DNA of 22,315 nt from GCA-016699105 sp036518915. GTDB taxonomy: Bacteria; Patescibacteriota; Saccharimonadia; UBA4664. How positions within the stretch are numbered: the first letter of the stretch is position 1; every line of letters starts with the position of its first letter. The stretch lies in assembly GCA_036518915.1 (NCBI GenBank), contig DATDME010000033.1, positions 1-22,315 of the forward strand, in the 5' to 3' direction. Positions 7,495 to 13,666 of the stretch are shown piece after piece. Both the position numbers and the translations under genes were made by a program. The notes under the pieces were generated by a model. It searched no databases. It worked only from the letters and a program-made list of their open reading frames with translations, and was not told where the DNA came from.

Positions 7495-7508
7495 CGAACA
7501 AATGTTCG
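7495..7508. promoter_or_regulatory. Perfect LexA/DinR-type palindrome (CGAAC-AAAT-GTTCG)
   Basis: The 14-mer CGAACAAATGTTCG is a perfect inverted repeat and fits the Gram-positive/actinobacterial SOS operator core CGAAC-N4-GTTCG. It lies in non-coding DNA 56 nt upstream of the 29-codon ORF, and just upstream of an extended -10-like TGCTAGTCT (7516-7524) that it could occlude. On the plus strand it is followed by GTTTTT, so a short hairpin terminator is a real alternative. No lexA is visible in the window. Confidence 0.4.
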
Positions 7509-7518
7509 GTTTTTGTGC

Positions 7519-7659
7519 TAGTCTTTGGCGTACGGAACGGCAGATGTAGTTCAAGGAGAAGCCGTGTACCGGACTGAAGCGTACTCGATGTACGATGAAG
7601 GAGGAGCACTAGGCTTCGACGCTGAAATGCGCCGCCGTTTCGTACGCTATTAGTCTTTG
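7519..7659. mobile_element. MITE-like element: inverted arms flanked by 9-bp direct repeats
   Basis: Arm GCGTACGGAACGGC (7528-7541) and arm GCCGTTTCGTACGC (7634-7647) are complementary at 13 of 14 positions, and the odd pair is G-T. TAGTCTTTG occurs directly before the left arm (7519-7527) and again 3 nt after the right arm (7651-7659), like a target-site duplication. The second copy covers the stop codon of the minus-strand gene. The insert is non-coding apart from the 29-codon ORF and has five GTAC tetramers in 120 bp. No transposase is present. The 3-nt offset on the right and the absence of a second copy in the window keep this tentative. A structured plus-strand RNA is the main alternative. 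Confidence 0.4.
7564..7653 (+). CDS. Possible 29-aa small protein
   Basis: A GTG-initiated ORF of 29 codons begins with residues MYRTEAYSMYDEG, passes through GALGFDAEMRRRF and stops at TAG 7651-7653. A canonical AAGGAG (7553-7558) sits 5 nt before the GTG, which is the main reason to list it. The peptide has no membrane segment: it is Tyr- and Arg-rich with an acidic middle, and I do not recognise it. Its 3' end overlaps the stop of the minus-strand sigma4-HARE gene by 4 nt. It lies almost wholly within the inverted-arm element and downstream of the LexA-like palindrome, so it could be an SOS-type small protein. It could equally be a chance ORF in a structured RNA or a MITE. Confidence 0.3.
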   Translation: MYRTEAYSMYDEGGALGFDAEMRRRFVRY

Positions 7660-8672
7660 AGTTTGTATGTGGCTTTAGCCGTGCGCTGGAACTGGTCTTT
7701 TTCTTGCAGGTTCAGGATAATGGTGGTGGTTTTGACCTGGCGCTTGAGGAGTACGCGACGAACGATTTCGTCTTTGTGCAGCGGCTGCTCTTCGCGCAAG
7801 ACGCTGGCAATAATTTCGGCGACGGTGCCAGGGGTGTAGCCCCATTCAGCCAGTGCGTAGATGCCGCGGCCAATCAGGATGAAGCGCTCGTCTTTGATAA
7901 GCTCGTTGTGCACGGCCTGGATGGTCACGTCGCGCTTGGAGCTGCCGAGGTTGCGCACGTGGCCGGCAATGTCAGAGAAGTGCAGCGGGCGGCCGTGGCG
8001 GCTGAGCACCAGGTAGGTTTTATCGCGGATACTCTTGGGGTTGACCTCGGGCCAGTTGACGAGGCCCCATTTTGAATCGAAGTTGGCGAGTTTTTTGCTG
8101 ACGTGCATCAGCTGATCAAGGGTCACTTGGTCGAGCTCCGAAGGTAGTTTGGCGGTGAGTTTGGCCAGCGTGATTGGCTTGCCGTAGTCCTTGATAACCT
8201 TGATAACCTCGTTGATGAGCCCGACTAGTTGGTGACGCCCGTAGATTGGGCTGAGCACGATGGCTTGGCGCAGGTCGTCATCTTCGTTGATGAGTTCGAC
8301 GCCGGCGGACAGCATGGCCAAGAAAACGATATATGGCGTATCGAGCTCGTTAGCACCCAGGGCGGCGGCGACGTCCGCCGCCAGCGCAATGCCGCCGGCC
8401 TCGGCGACGACGTCGCGCAGCAGGCGGCTCGCGTGGGCAATTTCCGCGGAACCGCTGGTGCGCATTTTGGCGATGGCGGCTTTTTCGATCTGGCGGACGC
8501 GTTCGCGGGTAATATCAAAATCTGAGCCGATTTTTTCCAGCGTTTGGCGGCGGTTCATGCCAAAGCCAAACCGGCGCGAAATAATTTGGCGGTCACGGTC
8601 GCGCCGCAGCTCCTTAAGAATTTGGTCGACGGCTTGCTTGTAGTTGTAGCTGAGTTCAGTTTTGCTGGTCAT
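7650..8672 (-). CDS. Sigma-70 region 4-like / HARE-HTH transcription factor
   Basis: The protein is 340 aa and probably binds RNA polymerase or DNA. Residues 33-71 form a sigma region 4-type helix-turn-helix: RRFGF, then RQTLEKIGSDFDITRERVRQIEKAAIAKMR in outline, with the typical ITRERVRQIE recognition helix at 54-63. No sigma region 2 (the -10-melting part) is present, so it is not a complete sigma factor. Residues about 213-279 (IRDKTYLVLSRHGRPLHFSD through GRGIYALAEWGY) resemble a HARE-HTH domain, the fold found in the RNA polymerase delta subunit of Firmicutes. Residues 281-337 are a second winged-helix-like unit. The start at ATG 8672 lacks a Shine-Dalgarno and lies 11 nt from a perfect TATAAT, implying a 4-5 nt leader. 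A regulator of many promoters is plausible. The domain names come from motif recognition only. Confidence 0.75.
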   Translation of the reverse strand: MTSKTELSYNYKQAVDQILKELRRDRDRQIISRRFGFGMNRRQTLEKIGSDFDITRERVRQIEKAAIAKMRTSGSAEIAHASRLLRDVVAEAGGIALAADVAAALGANELDTPYIVFLAMLSAGVELINEDDDLRQAIVLSPIYGRHQLVGLINEVIKVIKDYGKPITLAKLTAKLPSELDQVTLDQLMHVSKKLANFDSKWGLVNWPEVNPKSIRDKTYLVLSRHGRPLHFSDIAGHVRNLGSSKRDVTIQAVHNELIKDERFILIGRGIYALAEWGYTPGTVAEIIASVLREEQPLHKDEIVRRVLLKRQVKTTTIILNLQEKDQFQRTAKATYKLKD

Positions 8673-8683
8673 AACTGGTAAGA

Positions 8684-8712
8684 ATTATAAAATATCAGGC
8701 ATTCAGTGTCAA
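8684..8712 (-). promoter_or_regulatory. Consensus sigma-70 promoter P1 (TTGACA-N17-TATAAT)
   Basis: On the minus strand TTGACA (8712-8707) is followed by exactly 17 bases and TATAAT (8689-8684), an exact consensus. The expected transcription start is about 8677, only 4-5 nt before the ATG at 8672, so the mRNA of the sigma4-HARE gene would be almost leaderless. Confidence 0.85.
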
Positions 8713-8759
8713 CGGTTTTTGCTGCTTTTGAGCCGTGCGCGTCAAGACAGAAGATTGAT

Positions 8760-8788
8760 ATCATATAACAAAATTTTATCCTTGTAAA
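8760..8788 (-). promoter_or_regulatory. Upstream promoter P2 (TTTACA-N17-TATGAT)
   Basis: TTTACA (8788-8783) and TATGAT (8765-8760) on the minus strand are 17 bp apart and match 5/6 consensus bases each. They lie just after the galU stop and would give the sigma4-HARE gene a second, longer transcript with a leader of about 80 nt. Confidence 0.55.
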
Positions 8789-8789
8789 C

Positions 8790-9665
8790 CTATAAATGAG
8801 CGGCGTAGTCGCGGATGACGGCAGCTAGCTCGGGATTGGCGCCGGCGACAACCAAGTTGGCCTTCAGCCAGTTGGCGGTGTTGCCCGAATCTAGGTACGT
8901 GCCGTTGGTGGGATGCACTACAATGGGCAGATCGGCGGCGGCCATTTGGATAGCGTCGGTGATGTAAAGCTCGCCGGACTTGGGATCGGGCTTGACTTTT
9001 TTCAGGTAAGGCCAGATCTGTGGACCCAAAATGTACTTGGAGATGTTAATGAGATTAGAAGGTGCCTCACCTGGTTTGGGCTTTTCCACGATTTGCTCCA
9101 GGTATTCGTACTCCCCTTCCCGGCGGTTGGCCAGTACGCCGTAGCGGTGCAGTTCGGTGGCCGGGGCAGTCATGGCGGTGAGGGCGCCGGCGGCGCCGCT
9201 GGCCGTGAAGGCATCAATGAGCTCGGCGGCTTCGGAGCGGCCGTCGGCGTGCCAAACGAAGTCGTCGCCGCCGGCTACAAACACGGCTTCATTTTTGGGC
9301 AAGTGCTTGAGCGCGATCTTGATGGGCACGGCCGTGCCGTAGCCGGCGTTTTCGGGTTGCTCAACGAAGCTAAAGGTGGCGCGCTGATGGATGTCTTCAA
9401 GATCGGCCAACGCCGATCTTTTGCCCAGGCGCTCGAGTTGGCGCTGCAGGGCGGCGTTCCCGGTGTAATAATCCTGCATGCCGTGGGAATCGGGGCGGAT
9501 GACAAAAATAATGTGGGTAATGCCGGCCGTGATTAAGTCGGACACGAGGTAATCAATAACTGGGCGGTTCAAAATGGGCAGCAGCTCTTTTTGCACTGAT
9601 GCCGTCACCGGCAGCATGCGCGTGCCGCCTCCGGAGGCGAAGATAACGGCTGTGGTAACTTTCAT
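8790..9665 (-). CDS. galU: UTP-glucose-1-phosphate uridylyltransferase (GalU-like)
   Basis: This 291-aa nucleotidyltransferase makes UDP-glucose from UTP and glucose-1-phosphate in the cytoplasm. The N-terminal signature AVIFASGGGTRMLP (6-19) with QKELLPI (25-31) is the nucleotide-binding loop and its lysine. QPENAGYGTA (103-112), GGDD (132-135, the metal-site region), and EKPKPGEAPSNL (194-205) with YILGPQIWPYL follow in GalU order, and GELYITDAI and YLDSGN close the core. The APSNL-YIL-P motif favours GalU over RmlA-type thymidylyltransferases. AAGGAG lies 7 nt before the ATG, and the yvcK stop is 23 bp upstream, so it is co-transcribed with yvcK and probably glyS. The product would feed glycan or glycolipid synthesis. 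Confidence 0.87.
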   Translation of the reverse strand: MKVTTAVIFASGGGTRMLPVTASVQKELLPILNRPVIDYLVSDLITAGITHIIFVIRPDSHGMQDYYTGNAALQRQLERLGKRSALADLEDIHQRATFSFVEQPENAGYGTAVPIKIALKHLPKNEAVFVAGGDDFVWHADGRSEAAELIDAFTASGAAGALTAMTAPATELHRYGVLANRREGEYEYLEQIVEKPKPGEAPSNLINISKYILGPQIWPYLKKVKPDPKSGELYITDAIQMAAADLPIVVHPTNGTYLDSGNTANWLKANLVVAGANPELAAVIRDYAAHL

Positions 9666-9688
9666 GGAGACTCTCCTTGCTTGGACGC

Positions 9689-10684
9689 TTAGCTGAAGTA
9701 TACCTGCATGATGAGCCGGGCGGTTTTGTCCGGGTCATGACGGATGAGGGTTCGCGGAATAATGTTGTCGGCAGCTGACAATTTTGGAATTGTACCAGAA
9801 ACTAAGTCGCCTGCCAAGGTTTTGTAGTGTTTATGGGCCAAAACTTGCGGGTCAAACTCCACCGCGTACTCCCCTTGCCGGGCGTACTTTTCGAGTAATT
9901 CTCTGCTCGGCTTATGCTGGTTATAAATTACGTAATTGAGGACTGGCTGGCCGACAAATCGCTCGATTTCGTGGGCGAAATCGTCGACCGCGAAGCCGTC
10001 GGTCTGGCCGGGCTTGGTCACTAGGTTCGACACGTAAATTACCCGCGCGGGAGCGGCTGCTAGCGTGTCGCCAAGCCCGGGGACAATGAGGGCGGGCGCC
10101 AGGGAAGCGTACAGGTTGCCCGGCGCGATGACGACGAGGTCGGCGGCTTCGATGGCGGCCTTAGCTTCGGGGTTAAGCCGTGGGGCGGGCGTAAGCATGA
10201 GCTGGGGCCGGTGTTTGGCAAAATTGGCGCTTTCGACGGCGTGCTGGCCCACCACCTGGCTGCCGTCGGGCTGGGCCAGGACCAATTTGCTGTCGGTGAG
10301 GGTCACCGGCATGACCCGGCCCGAAATATTGAGGACTTTGCCGGCGGTGCGGACGGCTTGGGCGAAACTGCCGGTGGTTTTTTCGAGGGCGGTCAGAAAT
10401 AAGTTGCCAAATGAGTGGCCTTTGAGTGAACCATCACCAAAGCGGTAGTTGAAGAGGTCGCGCATGACTTGATCTGATTCGCTGAGGGCCACCAGACATT
10501 GGCGGATGTCGCCGGGCGGCAGGGCGCCAAGCTCGTCGCGCAGCAGCCCGGTGGAGCCCCCATCGTCTGACATATTCACAATGGCGGTGATGTCGCGGGC
10601 GTAGTATTTGAGGCCGGATAGCACAGTAAAGCTGCCGGTGCCGCCGCCAATGACGACAATCCGGGGGCCTTTGCTGGTTGGCAT
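9689..10684 (-). CDS. yvcK: YvcK/CofD-like UDP-sugar-binding factor
   Basis: This 331-aa protein belongs to the YvcK (gluconeogenesis factor) branch of the CofD-like family. In Bacillus and mycobacteria the family links central metabolism to cell-wall synthesis and binds UDP-GlcNAc. The visible family motifs are VIGGGTGSFTVLSGLK (11-26), MSDDGGSTGLLRDELG (38-53), PPGDIRQCLVAL (56-67), and a later VVIAPGNLYASLAPALIVPG equivalent to the GPGSLYTS motif. No rapZ or whiA neighbour is present, unlike in Firmicutes. Here it lies between glyS (30 bp upstream) and galU (23 bp downstream), so a UDP-sugar enzyme follows directly. A GGAGAG stretch precedes the ATG at 10684. Confidence 0.9.
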   Translation of the reverse strand: MPTSKGPRIVVIGGGTGSFTVLSGLKYYARDITAIVNMSDDGGSTGLLRDELGALPPGDIRQCLVALSESDQVMRDLFNYRFGDGSLKGHSFGNLFLTALEKTTGSFAQAVRTAGKVLNISGRVMPVTLTDSKLVLAQPDGSQVVGQHAVESANFAKHRPQLMLTPAPRLNPEAKAAIEAADLVVIAPGNLYASLAPALIVPGLGDTLAAAPARVIYVSNLVTKPGQTDGFAVDDFAHEIERFVGQPVLNYVIYNQHKPSRELLEKYARQGEYAVEFDPQVLAHKHYKTLAGDLVSGTIPKLSAADNIIPRTLIRHDPDKTARLIMQVYFS

Positions 10685-10714
10685 GGTGGATGCTCTCCGC
10701 TTACAACTTACGGG

Positions 10715-12100
10715 TTACAGGCCGAGCTGAGTATGGCAGTAGCTGGTCAGTTCGATGAGCTTAACGCGCTCCTGTTTCATGGTATCACGGTCGCGGACGG
10801 TGACGGCCTGGTCTTGGAGGGTGTCAAAATCTACTACCACGCAGAGCGGCGTGCCAATTTCGTCTTGGCGGCGGTAGCGTTTGCCGATATTGCCATTGTC
10901 GTCGTACATGACAGTGCCGAATGCTTTTTTAAGCTCGTGGAAGACGGCTTGGGCGCGCTCCACCAGCTCGGGTTTGTTGCGCAGCAGCGGGCTGACGGCA
11001 ATTTTGATGGGTGCCAGCTCGGGCTTGAAGTGCAGGACGACGCGGGTGTCATTCTCTCCCACTTGCTCCTCTTCGTAAGCGGCGGCGATGACGGCTAGCA
11101 CGTGGCGGTCGAGGCCAAAGGTGGGTTCAAGGACGTGCGGCACAAATTTCTCGCCGGTGACAGGATCAACATAACTGAGATCGGTGCCGGAGTGCTTGGT
11201 GTGGTTGGAGAGGTCAAAATCGGTGCGGTAGGCGATGGCGCCGAGCTCCTTCATACCAATCGGGAAGCGGTATTCAAAGTCGACCGACTTTTTGGAATAG
11301 TGGGCGCGGTCGGCGGCGGGCACATCAAGCTCGTGGATGTCTTCGAGGCTGAGGCCCAGGCGGACAATCCAATCGCGCCAGAGTTGTAGGAGCTCCTCAA
11401 ACGTAGCCTCCCAATCCTTGGGGTTGATGAAATATTCAAATTCCATGATCTCGAGCTCGCGTACGCGGAAAATGAAGTCGCGCGGCGTGATTTCGTTGCG
11501 GAAGTTTTTGCCGATTTGAGCCAGGCCAAACGGCAGTCGCGGGTGGATGGAATCCATGACATTTTTGAAGTTCACAAACATGCCCTGGGCGGTCTCGGGT
11601 CGCAGGTAGACTTTGGCTGAGGTGTCTTCGACCGGACCGGCTTGGGTTGAGAACATCATATTAAACTGGCGGACATCGCTGAGCTCGTTGCCGTCGGGGC
11701 TTTTGAGCTTCATGTCTTTGATTTTGGCATCCATCTGTTCAAAGGTGAGCTCGGCGGCATTGTCGACGCCGGCGTCTTCGAGCAGGTGATCGGCTCGATA
11801 GCGCTTGTTGGTTTTGAGGTCTTCGACCAACGGGTCGGCGAAGCCAGCACTGGTGTGGCCCGAGGCTTCCCAGACACGAGGGTTCATCAGGATGGCGGTA
11901 TCAAGACCGTACATATTGTCGCGTTCGGTGACGAAGTGCTTCCACCAGAGGGCTTTGACGTTATTTTTTAGCAGCACGCCGTATGGCCCGAAGTCCCAAG
12001 TTCCGGCCAACCCCCCGTAAATTTCCGACCCCTGAAAAATGAACCCTCGCCGCTTGGCGAGTGCTACCAGTGTGTCGAGAGAGGTTTTGGTCTGGGACAT
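10715..12100 (-). CDS. glyS: Glycyl-tRNA synthetase, alpha2 type
   Basis: This is a class II synthetase of 461 aa that charges tRNA-Gly, in the single-chain homodimer form found in eukaryotes, archaea and many bacteria rather than the alpha2-beta2 form. It has the N-terminal GGLAGTWDFGPYG (29-41), LRPETAQGMFVNF, motif 2 GKNFRNEITPRDFIFRVREL, the substrate loop MEFEYF, motif 3 EPTFGLDRHVLAV, and a C-terminal anticodon-binding domain starting near APIKIAVSPL with KRYRRQDEIGTP. No T-box or other leader is visible. The start is 1 bp after the stop of the 101-aa gene and has only an AAGG upstream, so coupling is likely. Confidence 0.96.
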   Translation of the reverse strand: MSQTKTSLDTLVALAKRRGFIFQGSEIYGGLAGTWDFGPYGVLLKNNVKALWWKHFVTERDNMYGLDTAILMNPRVWEASGHTSAGFADPLVEDLKTNKRYRADHLLEDAGVDNAAELTFEQMDAKIKDMKLKSPDGNELSDVRQFNMMFSTQAGPVEDTSAKVYLRPETAQGMFVNFKNVMDSIHPRLPFGLAQIGKNFRNEITPRDFIFRVRELEIMEFEYFINPKDWEATFEELLQLWRDWIVRLGLSLEDIHELDVPAADRAHYSKKSVDFEYRFPIGMKELGAIAYRTDFDLSNHTKHSGTDLSYVDPVTGEKFVPHVLEPTFGLDRHVLAVIAAAYEEEQVGENDTRVVLHFKPELAPIKIAVSPLLRNKPELVERAQAVFHELKKAFGTVMYDDNGNIGKRYRRQDEIGTPLCVVVDFDTLQDQAVTVRDRDTMKQERVKLIELTSYCHTQLGL

Positions 12101-12101
12101 G

Positions 12102-12407
12102 TTAAAACCTTAAGTTAGTGGTGTTAGTGAGGTCATTATACTCATCCTCTTCCAGGCGGCCAAGCGTAACCAAGTAGGCCATGTCAGCCCGAAAGATGCC
12201 AGCGACCCGGTCAAACTGCGCCGACTGCTTGTCGCTGAGGATGCGCAGGGTGGCAACGGAATCCTTAATAAACTCCTCGATCTCCTCGTCACTCATGAGT
12301 TCGCCTTCGGACATGTCGGGATGAGCCACCACGCGCGCGGGCGCGTCAACCCCGGCCGCGCGGTAATCGGCCAGGAGCCAGGCGAGTTCAGAAGTCGGTT
12401 GCGTCAT
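12102..12407 (-). CDS. Small acidic protein of unknown function (101 aa)
   Basis: I do not recognise this 101-aa protein. It is soluble, acidic and largely helical, with a Glu/Asp-rich stretch MSDEEIEEFIKD in the middle (38-49) and no signal or membrane segment. It ends 1 bp before glyS, so it is probably a genuine operon gene. A weak resemblance to small helical GatC-like proteins is not enough for a name. There is no Shine-Dalgarno: a TACAAT hexamer ends 9 nt before the ATG, so the message may start almost at the start codon. The gene is preceded by a 22-bp tandem duplication. Confidence 0.65.
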   Translation of the reverse strand: MTQPTSELAWLLADYRAAGVDAPARVVAHPDMSEGELMSDEEIEEFIKDSVATLRILSDKQSAQFDRVAGIFRADMAYLVTLGRLEEDEYNDLTNTTNLRF

Positions 12408-12416
12408 ACGGGCATT

Positions 12417-12445
12417 ATTGTACTCACTTCGGCGGGCCAGGTCTA
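12417..12445 (-). promoter_or_regulatory. Promoter for the 101-aa gene/glyS (TAGACC-N17-TACAAT)
   Basis: On the minus strand TACAAT (12422-12417) lies 9 nt before the ATG at 12407, with TAGACC (12445-12440) 17 bp upstream. The -35 is weak (4/6) and falls in the first copy of a tandem repeat. The predicted leader is about 3 nt. Confidence 0.55.
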
Positions 12446-12480
12446 GCCGATGGCGTGACCAGGTCTAGCCGATGGCGTGA
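12437..12480. repeat. Exact 22-bp tandem duplication at the 3' end of recO
   Basis: Bases 12437-12458 and 12459-12480 are identical and adjacent. The unit contains GTCTAGCCGATGGCGTGA. The second copy carries the last codons and TAG stop of recO (12467-12465), and the first copy repeats them beyond the stop. The first copy also supplies the candidate -35 of the downstream gene. Confidence 0.9.
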
Positions 12481-13169
12481 TAGGTTAAGAATGCATCCGC
12501 CAGCGGTTTGGTGAGGTTCGCTAGTTCAGGGCCGTTTTGGAGCTGGCGGATTTGTTCATAGGGGTGATCTGACATTAGCCGCCAGAGTTTGATGGCTGGT
12601 ATGCTCATGGCTGGTGGGCCGGGTGTGGTATCGCGTTCGCAGACCAGGCCGCCGCGGGTGGCGTCAAAATAATATGCGCGGTCTGGCTGGTTGTAACCAC
12701 AGAGCAGGCACTGGCCCAGCTCGGGCCGGTAACCAAGTGCGTTGAGGAGTTGCAACGTATACCAGAGTTCGAGCAGGGCGGTGCCGGGGCCGGTGTCGAG
12801 CTCGCGCAGCAGCGTGTCCAGGGCCCGGTACACTTTGGGATGGCTTTCGCCGGGCTCGGTGAGACGGTCAAGCCGGGTGGTGAGCGTAAACGCGCGTTCG
12901 AGCCGGGCGTAATCGGTGGTGAGGGCGTGCGGATACCATTGCAGTCTAGCGCTGGTAATCACGTCGAGGCTGCCGCGGCCGGTCGTGAGCGTCAAGTTGA
13001 CCTCGCCGAAGGGCTCGAGGTGGCCGGCCGCGCGGCTTTTGATCCGCCGCACCCCCTTGGCCACGACGCTGAGCTTGCCGTGTTCGGCGGTAAACAGGCG
13101 GATGACGCGGTCAGCTTCGCCGAAGTTGGTGCGGCCAATCACGATGCCGGTGGTTTGGTAGGTGGGCAT
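12465..13169 (-). CDS. recO: DNA repair protein RecO
   Basis: RecO works with RecR (and RecF) to load RecA onto SSB-coated single-stranded DNA in gap repair. The protein is 234 aa, a normal length. The N-terminal OB-fold begins TTGIVIGRTNFGEADRVIRL (6-25), followed by GKLSVVAKGVRRIKSRAAG and LEPFGEV, which are typical of the family. The helical C-terminal domain includes LELWYTLQLLNALGY and a partial zinc-site pattern CLLC with a single later Cys (LVCERD), so one ligand of the four-Cys site seems to be missing. The start at ATG 13169 is exactly 6 nt after an extended -10 TGATACAAT and has no Shine-Dalgarno, which predicts a leaderless message. Confidence 0.9.
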   Translation of the reverse strand: MPTYQTTGIVIGRTNFGEADRVIRLFTAEHGKLSVVAKGVRRIKSRAAGHLEPFGEVNLTLTTGRGSLDVITSARLQWYPHALTTDYARLERAFTLTTRLDRLTEPGESHPKVYRALDTLLRELDTGPGTALLELWYTLQLLNALGYRPELGQCLLCGYNQPDRAYYFDATRGGLVCERDTTPGPPAMSIPAIKLWRLMSDHPYEQIRQLQNGPELANLTKPLADAFLTYHAIG

Positions 13170-13175
13170 GGGCCC

Positions 13176-13184
13176 ATTGTATCA
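13176..13184 (-). promoter_or_regulatory. Extended -10 promoter of recO (TGATACAAT)
   Basis: TGATACAAT reads on the minus strand with its TACAAT at 13181-13176, followed by the 6-nt spacer GGGCCC and then the ATG of recO. No -35 match is visible at 17 bp, so the extended TG would matter. Transcription should begin at or next to the A of the ATG. Confidence 0.6.
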
Positions 13185-13218
13185 GGCTATCTGGGTGCGG
13201 CCCGCTCCCCTGCCCGAG

Positions 13219-13635
13219 CTAGGCTTCGGCGGGCGCGTCGGATTCGGTGTCGTGCTTGCTCTGGGCTAGCACTTTATCCGCCTTGCTGACGACTTCGTCG
13301 GGGGTGTGATGGCTCTTAATTAAATAATCGTTGACCCCTAAAGCTTTAGCGAGTTCCTGGTTCATGTCTACTTCAGCCTGGCCGAGGTTGGTCAACAAAA
13401 TCACGGGAATCTGCCGCAAGTCGGGCTGCTTCTTGATTTCCTTCAGTACGTGGAAGCCGTTGAGTTTGGGCATGAGAATATCGAGCAAGATAAGTTCAGG
13501 CTTAAATTCCTTGAGGATTTTTAAGCATTCTTCGCCATTGGTGGCAACATGGACGTCATGGCCTTCAATTTCAAACTTGGCCTGGTACATCTCTACCAGG
13601 ATTGTGTCATCTTCTACCAGTAAAATTTTTGCCAT
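13219..13635 (-). CDS. Single-domain response regulator (CheY-like)
   Basis: This 138-aa receiver domain has no output domain. The acidic pocket is Glu8-Asp9-Asp10 (VEDD), the phospho-acceptor is Asp52 in LLDILMP, a Thr follows strand 4 (ILLTN), and the conserved Lys is in DYLIKS. The last 20 residues are a polar Asp/Glu/Ala-rich tail. It lies 31 bp downstream of the histidine kinase gene with its own AGGAG site 6 nt before the ATG, so the two form a cognate pair in one operon. Lacking a DNA-binding domain, it must act by protein contacts or as a phosphorelay intermediate. Confidence 0.93.
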   Translation of the reverse strand: MAKILLVEDDTILVEMYQAKFEIEGHDVHVATNGEECLKILKEFKPELILLDILMPKLNGFHVLKEIKKQPDLRQIPVILLTNLGQAEVDMNQELAKALGVNDYLIKSHHTPDEVVSKADKVLAQSKHDTESDAPAEA

Positions 13636-13666
13636 GCTATCTCCTGTTCAATAAGTTTATCAGATC

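Larger units (their letters stand above)
7298..7649. other. Complex intergenic region
   Basis: These 352 bases separate the annotated starts and stops of two minus-strand genes, the TraG-like gene and the sigma4-HARE gene. From left to right they hold the probable leader or N-terminal extension of the TraG-like gene (7298-7381), a strong stem-loop (7463-7483), a perfect LexA-like palindrome (7495-7508), and a 120-bp element with inverted arms (7528-7647) flanked by 9-bp direct repeats. A 29-codon plus-strand ORF begins inside that element. The parts are described separately. Confidence 0.7.

Noticed and set aside
7495..7514. Reading the CGAAC palindrome plus GTTTTT as a plus-strand intrinsic terminator
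   Set aside because: Not excluded, but the stem is only 5-6 bp and no plus-strand gene lies upstream to terminate. The operator reading explains the perfect symmetry better.
7382..7609. 75-codon minus-strand ORF between the sigma4-HARE and TraG-like genes, with a protein-like C-terminus (VEDERVPQRIKLTFDR)
   Set aside because: It crosses the terminator hairpin, the LexA-like palindrome and the inverted-arm element, and has no ribosome site at its start. The last 20 codons alone looked plausible but could not be supported.
7526..7649. tmRNA, RNase P RNA, SRP RNA or 5S rRNA as identity of the structured element
   Set aside because: None of the conserved cores is present: no TPsiC-type 3' end, no GAGGAAAGTC, no SRP apical loop, no 5S core. 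The length does not fit most of them.
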